A stretch of 64,000 bases of DNA from Pseudonocardia sp. ICBG1293 (GTDB taxonomy: Bacteria > Actinomycetota > Actinomycetes > Mycobacteriales > Pseudonocardiaceae), in NCBI RefSeq assembly GCF_020131355.1, contig NZ_JAHLEL010000006.1, positions 1-64,000 on the forward strand, written 5' to 3'. The position numbers and the translations under genes are program-made. A model generated the notes under the pieces. That model searched no databases, had not been told where the DNA came from, and saw nothing but the letters and a program-made list of their open reading frames with translations. This document shows, piece by piece, positions 47,816 to 56,333 of the stretch (position 1 is the first letter of the stretch; every line of letters begins with the position of its first letter).

Positions 47816-47971
47816 TCAGCGAGCGCGACAGAACTCGTCGAACGCGTCGAGCCGGCGCGACGGCCAGAACCGCTCGAGGTGCGCGACGAGGTGCCAGGAC
47901 ACCGCCGGGTCCGCCTGCGAGCGGCCGGGCGACAGCACCCGGTCGGCGGGCGTCGCGGTCGTGGTCACCAC
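47816..47971 (-). CDS. Small ORF2 with WPSRR...DEFC motif, upstream of TauE
   Basis: 51 aa from GTG 47971 (or 47968), with a GGAG upstream. The C-terminal half, DPAVSWHLVAHLERFWPSRR then LDAFDEFCRAR, matches small ORF1. The end FC(R)AR resembles the ALCRRR end of the sir leader. A 15-bp motif shared with the sir promoter lies about 65 bp upstream. It precedes the TauE-family exporter by 136 bp. Confidence 0.65.
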   Translation of the reverse strand: MVTTTATPADRVLSPGRSQADPAVSWHLVAHLERFWPSRRLDAFDEFCRAR

Positions 47972-48031
47972 TCCATGGTGGAACGGGAGCGGGGTGCCGA
48001 CAAGCCGACGTCCGCAGGCCGGGAGCACGAC

Positions 48032-48046
48032 CAAGGTGTCCGGACA
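48032..48046. promoter_or_regulatory. Candidate sulfur-regulon operator
   Basis: CAAGGTGTCCGGACA, containing the palindrome TGTCCGGACA, lies upstream of small ORF2/TauE. The sir leader has CACGGTGTCCGGACC at 53310-53324 (13 of 15 identical) and small ORF1 has CAAGGTGTC at 46704-46712. A second GGTCCGGACA occurs at 48131-48140. Otherwise the 340-bp gap 47972-48311 holds the cysN terminator hairpin and no gene. Confidence 0.5.
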
Positions 48047-48264
48047 ACCGCTGTGAACTGCCGGTTTCCGGACGGATGCGCGAACGAGCCGCGGCCTCGG
48101 GCCGCGGTTGTGACCCGACACACCGGGGTCGGTCCGGACATCGGCCCCGGCCGTGCCCACCCGGTGATGGTCGGGAGCGGGGCGGTGCCGACACCGCCGA
48201 CACCGCCCCCTCGCCCGACACGCCCCCGTCCCTCGCGGTCCGCGTCGCGGGGCCGGGGACGACG

Positions 48265-48295
48265 CGGCCCCGCACCCGGAGCGGATGCGGGGCCG
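48265..48295 (-). terminator. Hairpin after cysN
   Basis: CGGCCCCGCA (48265-48274) pairs with TGCGGGGCCG (48286-48295), loop of 11 nt, just after the cysN stop on the minus strand. Confidence 0.8.
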
Positions 48296-48311
48296 TCGGG
48301 CGCGGTCACCG

Positions 48312-49643
48312 TCAGCCGGCGGCCGGCACCGCCGCGAGCGGGTCGCCCACCAGCCCGGCGGCGAGCGTGTTGCCCGTCGGCGGGTCGATCAGCAGGAACC
48401 CGCCGGTGGTGCGCACGCGGGCATAGGGGTCGACCGGGAGCGCGTCGGCGACGCGCAGCGACACCCGTCCGATGTCGTTGATCTCCAGCTTCTCCGGGGC
48501 GGCGGCGTAGGACACCGTCTCGGTGTCCAGCCGCGACCCCAGCGCCCCCACGATCACCTGGGTGGTGCGGGTCCCGTGCTTGAGCAGCAGCCGCGCGCCC
48601 GGGAGCAGCGGCTTCTCGGCCAGCCAGCACAGCGTCGCGTCGATCTCGGAGGTGACCTCCGGGGCGTCGGACGCGGCGGCGATCAGCGCGCCACGGGGGG
48701 CGTCGATGTCGTCGGCCAGCAGCACGGTGACGCTGAGCCCGGCCCCGGCGGCGGCCAGCGGACCGTCGGCGGTCCGGACCTCGGACACGGTGGTGCGGTG
48801 CCCCTCCGGCAGGACGACGACCTCGTCGCCGGGCCGGACGGTCCCCGAGGCGACCTGGCCGGCGTAGCCGCGGTAGTCGTGCAGGTCCCCGAGCGACGCG
48901 TCGGCGGAGCGGGACTCGGCACCGTTGCGCGGCCGGATCACGTACTGGACCGGCATCCGGAACGGGGCCGTGGTGTCCGGGCCCTCGACCGGGACCGACT
49001 CCAGGTGCTCCAGCAGCGTCGGTCCGGTGTACCAGGGGGTGTGCCCGCTGCGGGACGCCACGTTGTCCCCGACCAGCGCGGACACCGGGATCACCTGCAC
49101 GGCGGCGTCGTCGAAGCCCAGCGAGCGGGTGAGCTCGGTGAACTCGCGCCCGATGTCGGCGATCTTGGCCTCGTCGTACTCGATGAGGTCGATCTTGTTG
49201 ATCGCCAGGACCAGGCGCGGAACGCGCAGCAGCGACAGCACGGCGGCGTGCCGGCGGGTCTGGGACACCACGCCGTTGCGGGCGTCGACCAGCAGCACCG
49301 CGAGCTCGGCGGTGGAGGCGCCGGTGACGGTGTTGCGGGTGTACTGCACGTGGCCCGGGGTGTCGGCGAGCACGAACTCCCGGGTGGGCGTGCCGAAGTA
49401 CCGGTAGGCGACGTCGATCGTGATGCCCTGTTCGCGCTCGGCGCGCAGGCCGTCCACGAGCAGCGACAGGTCCGGGGTGGACATCCCCTTGTCGACCGAC
49501 GCGCGCTCGACGGCCTCGATCTGGTCGGCGAGCACCGACTTGGTGTCGTAGAGCAGGCGCCCGACCAGGGTGGACTTGCCGTCGTCAACGGAGCCGGCGG
49601 TGGCGAAGCGCAGCAGGTCGCGCGGGGCAGCGGTGTCGACCAT
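48312..49643 (-). CDS. cysN: Sulfate adenylyltransferase large subunit (GTPase)
   Basis: 443 aa. With CysD it makes adenosine 5'-phosphosulfate from sulfate and ATP, driven by GTP hydrolysis. P-loop GSVDDGKSTL, the switch DTPGH, NKIDLIE, and an EF-Tu-like beta-barrel C-terminal part (RTTGGFLLIDPPTGNT). No APS kinase domain is fused. ATG 49643 overlaps the cysD stop by one base. It is the last gene of the leader-sir-zinc ribbon-cysH-cysD-cysN operon. Confidence 0.97.
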   Translation of the reverse strand: MVDTAAPRDLLRFATAGSVDDGKSTLVGRLLYDTKSVLADQIEAVERASVDKGMSTPDLSLLVDGLRAEREQGITIDVAYRYFGTPTREFVLADTPGHVQYTRNTVTGASTAELAVLLVDARNGVVSQTRRHAAVLSLLRVPRLVLAINKIDLIEYDEAKIADIGREFTELTRSLGFDDAAVQVIPVSALVGDNVASRSGHTPWYTGPTLLEHLESVPVEGPDTTAPFRMPVQYVIRPRNGAESRSADASLGDLHDYRGYAGQVASGTVRPGDEVVVLPEGHRTTVSEVRTADGPLAAAGAGLSVTVLLADDIDAPRGALIAAASDAPEVTSEIDATLCWLAEKPLLPGARLLLKHGTRTTQVIVGALGSRLDTETVSYAAAPEKLEINDIGRVSLRVADALPVDPYARVRTTGGFLLIDPPTGNTLAAGLVGDPLAAVPAAG

Positions 49644-50581
49644 CAGAAGTAGCCCTCCTTCTTCCGGTCCTCCATCGCGGCCTCGGACAGCCGGTCGTCG
49701 GCCCGGGTCGCGCCGCGCTCGGTCAGGCGGGACGCGGTGACCTCGGCGATGACCTCGTCGAGGGTGGTGGCGGTGGACTCGACGGCGCCGGTGCAGGAGC
49801 CGTCGCCCACCGTGCGGTAGCGGATGGACCGCCGCTCCAGCCGCTCGCCGTCGCGTACCCCGCCCCAGGGCCCCTCGGCGAGCCACATGCCGTCGCGCTG
49901 GAAGACCTCGCGCTCGTGGGCGTAGTAGATCGACGGCAGCTCGATGCCCTCGCGCCGGATGTAGCGCCAGACGTCGAGCTCGGTCCAGTTGGAGATGGGG
50001 AACACCCGGACGTGCTCGCCGGGGGCGTGCCGTCCGTTGTAGAGGTTCCAGAGCTCGGGGCGCTGCTTGCGCGGGTCCCAGCGGCCGAACGCGTCGCGCA
50101 GGCTCATGATCCGCTCCTTGGCCCTGGCGCGCTCCTCGTCGCGCCGGCCGCCGCCGAACACGGCGTCGAAGCGGTGCTCGGCGATCGCGTCGAGCAGCGG
50201 CTGGGTCTGCAGCGGGTTGCGGGTGCCGTCGGCGCGCTCGACGAGCCGGCCGTCGGCGAGGTAGTCCTCGACGCGGGCGACCTCCAGCCGCAGCCCGTGC
50301 TGCGCGGCGACCCGGTTCCGGAACTCGATGACCTCCGGGTAGTTGTGTCCGGTGTCGACGTGCAGCAGGCCGAACGGCACCCTGGCCGGCGCGAACGCCT
50401 TGATGGCCAGGTGCACCAGCAGCGTGGAGTCCTTGCCGCCGGAGAACAGGATCACCGGGCGGTCGAACTCACCGGCGACCTCGCGGAACACGTGGATCGT
50501 CTCGGACTCCAGGGCGTCGAGCGCGTCCAGGGCCGGGGTCGTGACGGCGGCGGTCACGGCGGTCTCCTCCAGGGTCGTCAT
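49643..50581 (-). CDS. cysD: Sulfate adenylyltransferase small subunit (ATP pyrophosphatase)
   Basis: 312 aa. The PP-loop SGGKDST in VILFSGGKDSTLLVH and the KQRPELWNLYNGRHAPGEHVRVFPISNWTELDVWRYI region are typical. It works with CysN. ATG 50581 overlaps the cysH stop (ATGA). Tight coupling to cysH and cysN indicates equal expression. Confidence 0.97.
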   Translation of the reverse strand: MTTLEETAVTAAVTTPALDALDALESETIHVFREVAGEFDRPVILFSGGKDSTLLVHLAIKAFAPARVPFGLLHVDTGHNYPEVIEFRNRVAAQHGLRLEVARVEDYLADGRLVERADGTRNPLQTQPLLDAIAEHRFDAVFGGGRRDEERARAKERIMSLRDAFGRWDPRKQRPELWNLYNGRHAPGEHVRVFPISNWTELDVWRYIRREGIELPSIYYAHEREVFQRDGMWLAEGPWGGVRDGERLERRSIRYRTVGDGSCTGAVESTATTLDEVIAEVTASRLTERGATRADDRLSEAAMEDRKKEGYF

Positions 50582-51282
50582 GCGTGCAGCCCGCACTCGG
50601 TCTTGGCGCGGCCGGCCCAGCGGCCGGAACGGGGGTCCTCGCCGGGCTGGGGCTTCGCCGTGCAGGGGGCGCAGCCGATGCTCGGGTAGCCGGCGTCGAC
50701 CAGCGGGTTCACCAGGATCCCGTGCTCGGCGATGTAGGCGTCCATGTCCTCGTCGGACCAGGCGGCGATCGGGTTGATCTTCACCAGGCCGAACTTCTCG
50801 TCGTAGGTGACCAGCGGGGTGTTCGCCCGGGTCGGGGCCTCGACCCGGCGGACGCCGGTGACCCAGGCGTCGTAGCCGGACAGGGTCCGCTCCAGCGGCA
50901 CGACCTTGCGCAGCGCGCAGCAGCGGTCCGGCTCGCGGGCGAACAGGTCCTTGCCGAACTCGGCGTCCTGCTCGGCGACCGACTGGTCCGCCTGCGCGTT
51001 CACGATGCGCAGCTGCGGGTACACGGCGTCGACCGCGTCGCGGGTGCCGATGGTCTCCGCGAAGTGGTAACCGGTCTCCAGGAACAGCACGTCGATGTCC
51101 GGCCGGGCCCGCTGGGCCAGGTCGACCAGGACGGCGTCCTGCATGTTGGAGGCGACGATCAGCTTGTCGCCGAAGGTCTGCGCGGCCCAGGCGAGCACCT
51201 GCTCGGCCGTCGCGTCGGGACCGAGGTCGGCGGCGCCGCGCTCGGCGGTGGTCCGCAGGTCGGTCTCCAGGGCAACACTCAT
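50578..51282 (-). CDS. cysH: APS (adenylyl-sulfate) reductase
   Basis: 234 aa. It reduces APS to sulfite. The four-Cys [4Fe-4S] set, CC in RCCALRKVVPLE and CAPC in IGCAPCTAKPQ, marks it as an APS rather than PAPS reductase, consistent with no fused kinase in CysN. The catalytic Cys is in the C-terminal ECGLHA. The start is ATG 51282, overlapping the zinc-ribbon gene stop (ATGA). Confidence 0.96.
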   Translation of the reverse strand: MSVALETDLRTTAERGAADLGPDATAEQVLAWAAQTFGDKLIVASNMQDAVLVDLAQRARPDIDVLFLETGYHFAETIGTRDAVDAVYPQLRIVNAQADQSVAEQDAEFGKDLFAREPDRCCALRKVVPLERTLSGYDAWVTGVRRVEAPTRANTPLVTYDEKFGLVKINPIAAWSDEDMDAYIAEHGILVNPLVDAGYPSIGCAPCTAKPQPGEDPRSGRWAGRAKTECGLHA

Positions 51283-51455
51283 GATTCCGCTCCCGAGGTC
51301 TCGGGGACGCCGATCCCCACGAAGGTCACGACGAAGGTGCGCAGGCAGCCGGCGCACCACCAGGCGGCTCCGGGGACCTTGTCCGACCGCTCGGCCGGAC
51401 GCAGGTCCTCCTCGCCGCAGTACGGGCAGTAGAACGTCGCGGCGCGCTCGCTCAT
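51279..51455 (-). CDS. Small zinc-ribbon protein between sir and cysH
   Basis: 58 aa with CPYC (TFYCPYCGEEDL) and CAGC (WWCAGCLRTF) pairs, a zinc-ribbon. ATGA overlaps on both sides lock it into the sulfate assimilation operon. It is conserved at this place in actinobacteria as far as I know, but without a proven function; it may assist cofactor delivery or electron transfer to sulfite reductase. Confidence 0.85.
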   Translation of the reverse strand: MSERAATFYCPYCGEEDLRPAERSDKVPGAAWWCAGCLRTFVVTFVGIGVPETSGAES

Positions 51456-53119
51456 TTCAGGTCCGCTTCGTCGGCCCGCAGGACCCACTGGGCGAAACGC
51501 TCGTCGCCGTCGCGCTGGTCGGCGAAGCGCCGCACCACGCGCTCGACGTAGGCCCCCAGCTCGGCGCTGGTGACCTTGAGCCCGCGCAGCTTGCGGCCGA
51601 ACCCGGAGTCGAGCCCGAGCCCGCCGCCCAGGTGGACCTGGAAGCCCTCGACCTGGTTGCCGTCGGCGTCGGTGACGATCTGGCCCTTCAGCCCGATGTC
51701 GGCGACCTGGGTGCGCGCGCACGCGTTCGGGCAGCCGTTGAGGTGCAGCGAGATCGGCACGTCGGGCACGACGTCGGCGAGGTGCTTCTCCAGGTCCTCG
51801 ACCAGCCGGATCGCGCGCTCCTTGGTCTCGACGATCGCGAGCTTGCAGAACTCGATGCCGGTGCAGGCCATCGTGGAGCGACGCCAGGTCGACGGCCGGG
51901 CCGGCAGGCCGAGCCTGTTCAGGTCCTCGATCAGCCCGTCGAGCCGGTCGTCGGCCACGTCCAGCACGACGATCTTCTGGTACGGCGTGAACCGGATGCG
52001 GTCCGACCCGGCCCGCTCGGCGGCGTCGGCGACGGCGGTCAGGATGGTGCCCGAGACGCGGCCCGAGGGCGGGGCGACGCCGACGTAGTTGCGGCCGTCC
52101 TTCTGCTTGTGGACGCCGACGTGGTCGATCGGGCGCTCGGGGATCGCCGGGGCGGGGCCGTCGACCAGCTTCCGGCCCAGGTACTCGTCCTCCAGGATCT
52201 GGCGGAACTTCTCCGGGCCCCAGTCGGCGATGAGGAACTTGATGCGGGCGCGGTGGCGCAGGCGGCGGTAGCCGTAGTCGCGGAAGACCTGCACGACGCC
52301 GTGCCACACGTCGGGGACCTCGGCGAGCGGGACCCACGCGCCCAGGCGTTCGGCGATCCGGGGGTTGGTGGACAGGCCGCCGCCCACCCAGAGGTCGAAC
52401 CCGGGCCCGTGCTCGGGGTGCTCGACGCCGACGAACGAGATGTCGTTGATCTCGTGCGCGACGTCCTGCTGCCAGGAGATCGCGGACTTGAACTTGCGGG
52501 GCAGGTTCGACAGCTCGCGGTCGCCGATGAAGCGCTCGACGATCTCGTCGATCGCCGGGGTGGGGTCGACGACCTCGTCGGCGGAGACGCCGGCGACCGG
52601 TGAGCCGAGCACGACGCGCGGGCAGTCGCCGCAGGCCTCGGTGGTCTGCATGCCCAGCGGCTCGATCAGCTTCCAGATCGCCGGGACGTCCTCGACGCGG
52701 ATCCAGTGGTACTGGATGTTCTCCCGGTCGGTGACGTCGGCGGTGTCGCGGCCGTAGCGCTGCGAGACCTCGCCGAGCGCACGCAGCTGCTCGACCGAGA
52801 CCGAGCCGCCGTCCAGGCGGACCCGCATCATGAAGTACTCGTCGTCGAGCTCCTCGGGCTCCAGCGCCGCGGTGCGGCCGCCGTCGATCCCGGGCCTGCG
52901 CTGGGTGTAGAGGCCCATCCAGCGGAAGCGGCCGCGCAGGTCGGCGGGGTCGATCGAGTCGAAGCCGCGCCGGGAGTAGACGTTCTCGATCCGTGCGCGG
53001 ACGTTGAGCGGGTTGTCGTCGCGCTTGCTCCGCTCGTTGGGGTTCAGCGGCTCACGGTGGCCGAGCTTCCACTGCCCCTGGCCCTTGGGGCGGCGGGGTG
53101 CGGTCTTCGAGGGCGCCAT
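51452..53119 (-). CDS. sir: Ferredoxin-dependent sulfite reductase
   Basis: 555 aa. Reduces sulfite to sulfide. Siroheme-[4Fe-4S] Cys pairs: ACTGIEFCKLA and NGCPNACAR. Nitrite/sulfite reductase ferredoxin-like half domains are in the order NIR_SIR_ferr, NIR_SIR, repeated. The mycobacterial homologue is sirA/nirA. ATG 53119; a leader peptide lies 94 bp upstream. It is the first structural gene of the operon. Confidence 0.95.
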   Translation of the reverse strand: MAPSKTAPRRPKGQGQWKLGHREPLNPNERSKRDDNPLNVRARIENVYSRRGFDSIDPADLRGRFRWMGLYTQRRPGIDGGRTAALEPEELDDEYFMMRVRLDGGSVSVEQLRALGEVSQRYGRDTADVTDRENIQYHWIRVEDVPAIWKLIEPLGMQTTEACGDCPRVVLGSPVAGVSADEVVDPTPAIDEIVERFIGDRELSNLPRKFKSAISWQQDVAHEINDISFVGVEHPEHGPGFDLWVGGGLSTNPRIAERLGAWVPLAEVPDVWHGVVQVFRDYGYRRLRHRARIKFLIADWGPEKFRQILEDEYLGRKLVDGPAPAIPERPIDHVGVHKQKDGRNYVGVAPPSGRVSGTILTAVADAAERAGSDRIRFTPYQKIVVLDVADDRLDGLIEDLNRLGLPARPSTWRRSTMACTGIEFCKLAIVETKERAIRLVEDLEKHLADVVPDVPISLHLNGCPNACARTQVADIGLKGQIVTDADGNQVEGFQVHLGGGLGLDSGFGRKLRGLKVTSAELGAYVERVVRRFADQRDGDERFAQWVLRADEADLK

Positions 53120-53212
53120 GTGGTGGGTGCTCCGATGTCGGGCGGATCGGGCACACCCCGGCCCGGGACAGGGCGCGGAGCGGCCCGGGCGGTTCGGTGG
53201 GGGGCCGTCGGG

Positions 53213-53272
53213 TCAGCGACGGCGACAGAGCGCGCTACGGGTCCGGTTCAGGTCCACGTGGCGGCGCGCCAC
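53213..53272 (-). CDS. Leader peptide of the sulfite reductase operon
   Basis: A 19-aa ORF, VARRHVDLNRTRSALCRRR, GTG 53272 to TGA 53213. RRHVDL plus ALC near the end is the known pattern of cysteine-related leader peptides in actinobacteria. A motif CACGGTGTCCGGACC lies 38 bp upstream. Between its stop and sir lie 93 nt with GC-rich inverted CCCGGG segments that could form an attenuator. Confidence 0.8.
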   Translation of the reverse strand: MARRHVDLNRTRSALCRRR

Positions 53273-53309
53273 GAGGCGGAGACGGAGTGCGGGCACGGAT
53301 ACAGGGTGC

Positions 53310-53324
53310 CACGGTGTCCGGACC
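53310..53324. promoter_or_regulatory. Candidate sulfur-regulon operator (sir copy)
   Basis: CACGGTGTCCGGACC upstream of the sir leader, 13 of 15 identical to the copy upstream of small ORF2 (48032). The decamer core is a palindrome (TGTCCGGAC-C/A). Confidence 0.5.
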
Positions 53325-53472
53325 TGCCACAAAGTGACGTTCGCATCCTGGGAGGGGTGCCCCGATAGGTACGGACGTTCCCGCCCCGGGGCCCGGTCCG
53401 CCGAGTGTCGCGGAGGCGGGCGTCGTCGGCGGTGCCGACCCGCCCGCCGGGGTGGTGGCAGACTGGCCTGAC

Positions 53473-54669
53473 GTGACCCCCGTGCCGCCGGCCTTCGGGC
53501 TCTACGTCCACGTGCCGTTCTGCGCGACCCGCTGCGGCTACTGCGACTTCAACACCTACACCGCCTCCGAACTGGCGGGCGACGCCGCGTCGCCGGACGG
53601 CTGGCTGGCCGCCGCCCGCGCCGAGATCGCGCTGGCCGCCCGGACCGTGGGGGACCGCACCGTGGAGACGGTGTTCGTGGGGGGCGGTACGCCGTCGCTG
53701 ATCGGCGCGGACCGGCTCGTCGCGATGCTGGACACCGTCCGCGAGCACTTCCCGCTCGCCCACGACGCCGAGGTGAGCACGGAGTCGAACCCCGAGTCGG
53801 TGTCGCCGGAGTTCTTCGACCGGCTCCGGGCCGGCGGGTTCACCCGCATCTCGCTGGGCATGCAGTCCGCCGCCCCGCACGTGCTCGCCGTCCTCGACCG
53901 CACCCACACCCCGGGGCGCGCCGTCGCCGCCGCCCGGGAGGCCCGTGCCGCCGGGTTCGGCCACGTCAACCTGGACCTGATCTACGCCACCCCCGGCGAG
54001 ACCGATGACGACCTGCGCGCCTCCGCCGACGCCGTCCTCGACGCGGGGGTGGACCACGTCTCGGCGTACGCGCTGATCGTCGAGGACGGCACCGCGCTGG
54101 CCCGCCGGGTCCGCCGCGGTGAACTGCCCGCCCCCGACGACGACGTCGCCGCCACCCGCTACGAGCTGCTCGACGCACGGCTGCGCGCGGCCGGGCTGTC
54201 CTGGTACGAGGTGTCGAACTGGTCGCTGCCGGGTGCCGAGTGCCGGCACAACCTGGGCTACTGGCGCGACGGCGACTGGTGGGGGATCGGCCCGGGCGCC
54301 CACTCGCACCTGGCCGGGACGCGCTGGTGGAACGTCAAGCACCCGGCGCGCTGGGCCGGGGCGCTCGCCGCCGGGGACAGCCCCGAGGGCAGACGCGAGG
54401 ACCTCGGCCCCGACGAGCGGCACACCGAGCGGGTGATGCTGCGGCTGCGCCTCGCCGAGGGCATGGCCCTGACCCTGCTGCACGACGGCGGACGCGCGGC
54501 CGCCGCCCGCGCCGTCGCCGAGGGGCTGCTGGACCCGGCGGCCCACGACGCGGGCCGCGCGGTGCTCACCGACCGGGGACGGCTGCTGGCCGACCGGGTC
54601 GTCACCGACCTGCTGATCGCCGACGACGACCCCGCCGCCGCGACCACCGGCCCGGCGGGGGCCCGGTGA
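53473..54669 (+). CDS. hemW: Radical SAM haem chaperone HemW
   Basis: 398 aa. The radical SAM cluster motif CATRCGYC is in YVHVPFCATRCGYCDFNTYT, and the GGGTPS and GMQSAA segments follow. HemW hands haem to respiratory enzymes; it was formerly called HemN-like. GTG 53473 is preferred (10 nt after CAGACT); GTG 53452 is possible. The stop overlaps the lipase gene by GTGA. Next to the sulfite reductase operon but on the opposite strand. Confidence 0.9.
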   Translation: MTPVPPAFGLYVHVPFCATRCGYCDFNTYTASELAGDAASPDGWLAAARAEIALAARTVGDRTVETVFVGGGTPSLIGADRLVAMLDTVREHFPLAHDAEVSTESNPESVSPEFFDRLRAGGFTRISLGMQSAAPHVLAVLDRTHTPGRAVAAAREARAAGFGHVNLDLIYATPGETDDDLRASADAVLDAGVDHVSAYALIVEDGTALARRVRRGELPAPDDDVAATRYELLDARLRAAGLSWYEVSNWSLPGAECRHNLGYWRDGDWWGIGPGAHSHLAGTRWWNVKHPARWAGALAAGDSPEGRREDLGPDERHTERVMLRLRLAEGMALTLLHDGGRAAAARAVAEGLLDPAAHDAGRAVLTDRGRLLADRVVTDLLIADDDPAAATTGPAGAR

Positions 54670-55450
54670 GCCCGCGCCGCCGGGCGCTGCTGGTCGTCGT
54701 CGCGCTGCTGGTCGCGGTGGGGGTGGCCGTCGCGGTGGTCACGGCGCTGCCCGGGACGTCCCCGGGGTCGGCCCGCCCGTCGCCCAGGACCGGCCCGGTC
54801 CGGTCCTGCTCGTCCCCGGCTACGGCGGCGACCGCACCGGCCTGGAGGTCCTCGCCGGGGCGCTGCGCGCCCAGGGCCGCGACGCGCGCGTCCTGACCCT
54901 CGACGGCGACGGCACCGGCGACCTCGACCGTCAGGTGGACGTGCTGGACCGGGCGGTCACCGTCGCCACCGGGGCCGGGGCGCCGTCGGTCGACGTCGTC
55001 GGCTACTCCGCGGGCGGTGTGGTCGCCGGCCTGTGGGCGGTCCGCGACGACGGCCCGGCCCGGGCCCGGCGGATCGTGTCGATCGGCTCGCCCCTGGCCG
55101 GGACGACGGTGGCCGGCTCGGCCGCGGCCGTCGCCCCGGAGGCGTGCCCGCAGGCCTGCCGCCAGCTCGCCCCGGGGTCGGCGCTGCTGGGCGAGCTCGC
55201 GGGGGTGGGGTCGGCCGTGCCGTGGCTGTCGGTGTGGACCGACCGGGACCGGGTGGTCACGCCACCCACCTCGGCCCGGCTCGACGGGGCGGTCAACGTG
55301 GAGCTGCAGCAGCTGTGCCCGGGATCGGCCGTGGGCCACGGCGACCTGCCCGCCGACGACGCGGTGATCGGCCTGGTCGTCCGCGCCCTGTCCACCGCAC
55401 CCATCGACCAGGCCCCGGCCGCCTGCGGCACCCTGCGCGCCGCGGGCTGA
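54666..55450 (+). pseudogene. Membrane-anchored or secreted lipase/esterase, frameshifted
   Basis: The start GTG 54666 overlaps the hemW stop; residues 1-28 form a signal/anchor (ALLVVVALLVAVGVAVAVVT). After about 54,760 a base is missing: adding one gives PGVGPPVAQDRPGPVLLVPGYGGDRTGLEVLAGALRAQGRDARVLTLDG and then the nucleophile VVGYSAGGVV, total 261 aa ending at 55450. As read, translation stops at 54896, and only a partial hydrolase could start at 54935. The alpha/beta hydrolase family resembles triacylglycerol lipases of the PGAP1/LipA kind. Confidence 0.8.
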
Positions 55451-55472
55451 GACGGGCCGGCGCGGCGCCCGC

Positions 55473-56333
55473 TCAGCTCGCGATGTCCTTGGTCGCCAGG
55501 TTCGCCCATGCCGCCCCGACCGCGACGGCGACCCAGCCGGCCTGCACCCACGCCCCGGTGCGGGCGGCGTCGTAGAGGACCGGGTCGCGGTAGAGGTCGA
55601 TCCAGGCCAGCCAGTGCGCGGTCGGGAGGAACTCGACGAACGCGGCCGAGGCGTCGAGGGCCTGCAGCGACGCGCTGGTCACCACGACCGCGAGGACCGC
55701 CAGCGCCGCCGCCAGCGGGGAGTCAGTCAGGGTGGAGAAGAAGATCCCGAGCGCGCCGAGGGTCAGCATGCACAGCGCCAGGTAGGCCACGGTCAGCGCG
55801 GTCCGGGTCGCCAGGTCCACCGGCTCGATCACCGTCCCGGACAGCGACGCCACCGAGCCCGCGCCGGCGTCGACCGGGGGCAGGGTGAGACCGCCGGTGG
55901 CGGTGGTGGTGCCCGTGCCGAACACCGCGATCCCCACCGCGTAGGACGTCAGCACCACCAGGGTCACCGCGGTGACCACGAAGAACGCCACCGACCCCAG
56001 CTTCGCCAGCAGCAGCCGGAGCCGCCCGACGGGCCGGATCAGCAGGTAGCGCAGCGTCCCCGCGGCGGCCTCCCCGGCGACGGTGTCCCCGGCGACCACC
56101 GCCACCGTGATCGGCAGCAGGATCGGCAGCACCAGCGCCAGCGCGAAGGCCGGGAAGATCTGCCCGTTGGTCGCGACCGCGGACAGGAACGCGGGACCCT
56201 GCCCCGGCGGCGGGAGGATGCCGGTGGCCGACACGACCACCGCGACCAGCGCCGGCAGCGCGCACAGCAGCACCCAGCACAGCCACACCCGGGTGCGGCG
56301 CAGCAGCAGCAGCACCAGCTCGACGAGGATCAC
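55473..56333 (-). CDS. ABC transporter permease (ABC-2 type)
   Basis: 286 aa with about six membrane helices: PITVAVVAGDTVAGEAAAGTLRYLLIRPVGR is the ABC-2 signature. It ends close to the convergent lipase. Start GTG 56333 overlaps the ATPase stop. The substrate is unknown; the operon partner LolA-like protein suggests lipid or lipoprotein work. Confidence 0.9.
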   Translation of the reverse strand: MILVELVLLLLRRTRVWLCWVLLCALPALVAVVVSATGILPPPGQGPAFLSAVATNGQIFPAFALALVLPILLPITVAVVAGDTVAGEAAAGTLRYLLIRPVGRLRLLLAKLGSVAFFVVTAVTLVVLTSYAVGIAVFGTGTTTATGGLTLPPVDAGAGSVASLSGTVIEPVDLATRTALTVAYLALCMLTLGALGIFFSTLTDSPLAAALAVLAVVVTSASLQALDASAAFVEFLPTAHWLAWIDLYRDPVLYDAARTGAWVQAGWVAVAVGAAWANLATKDIAS

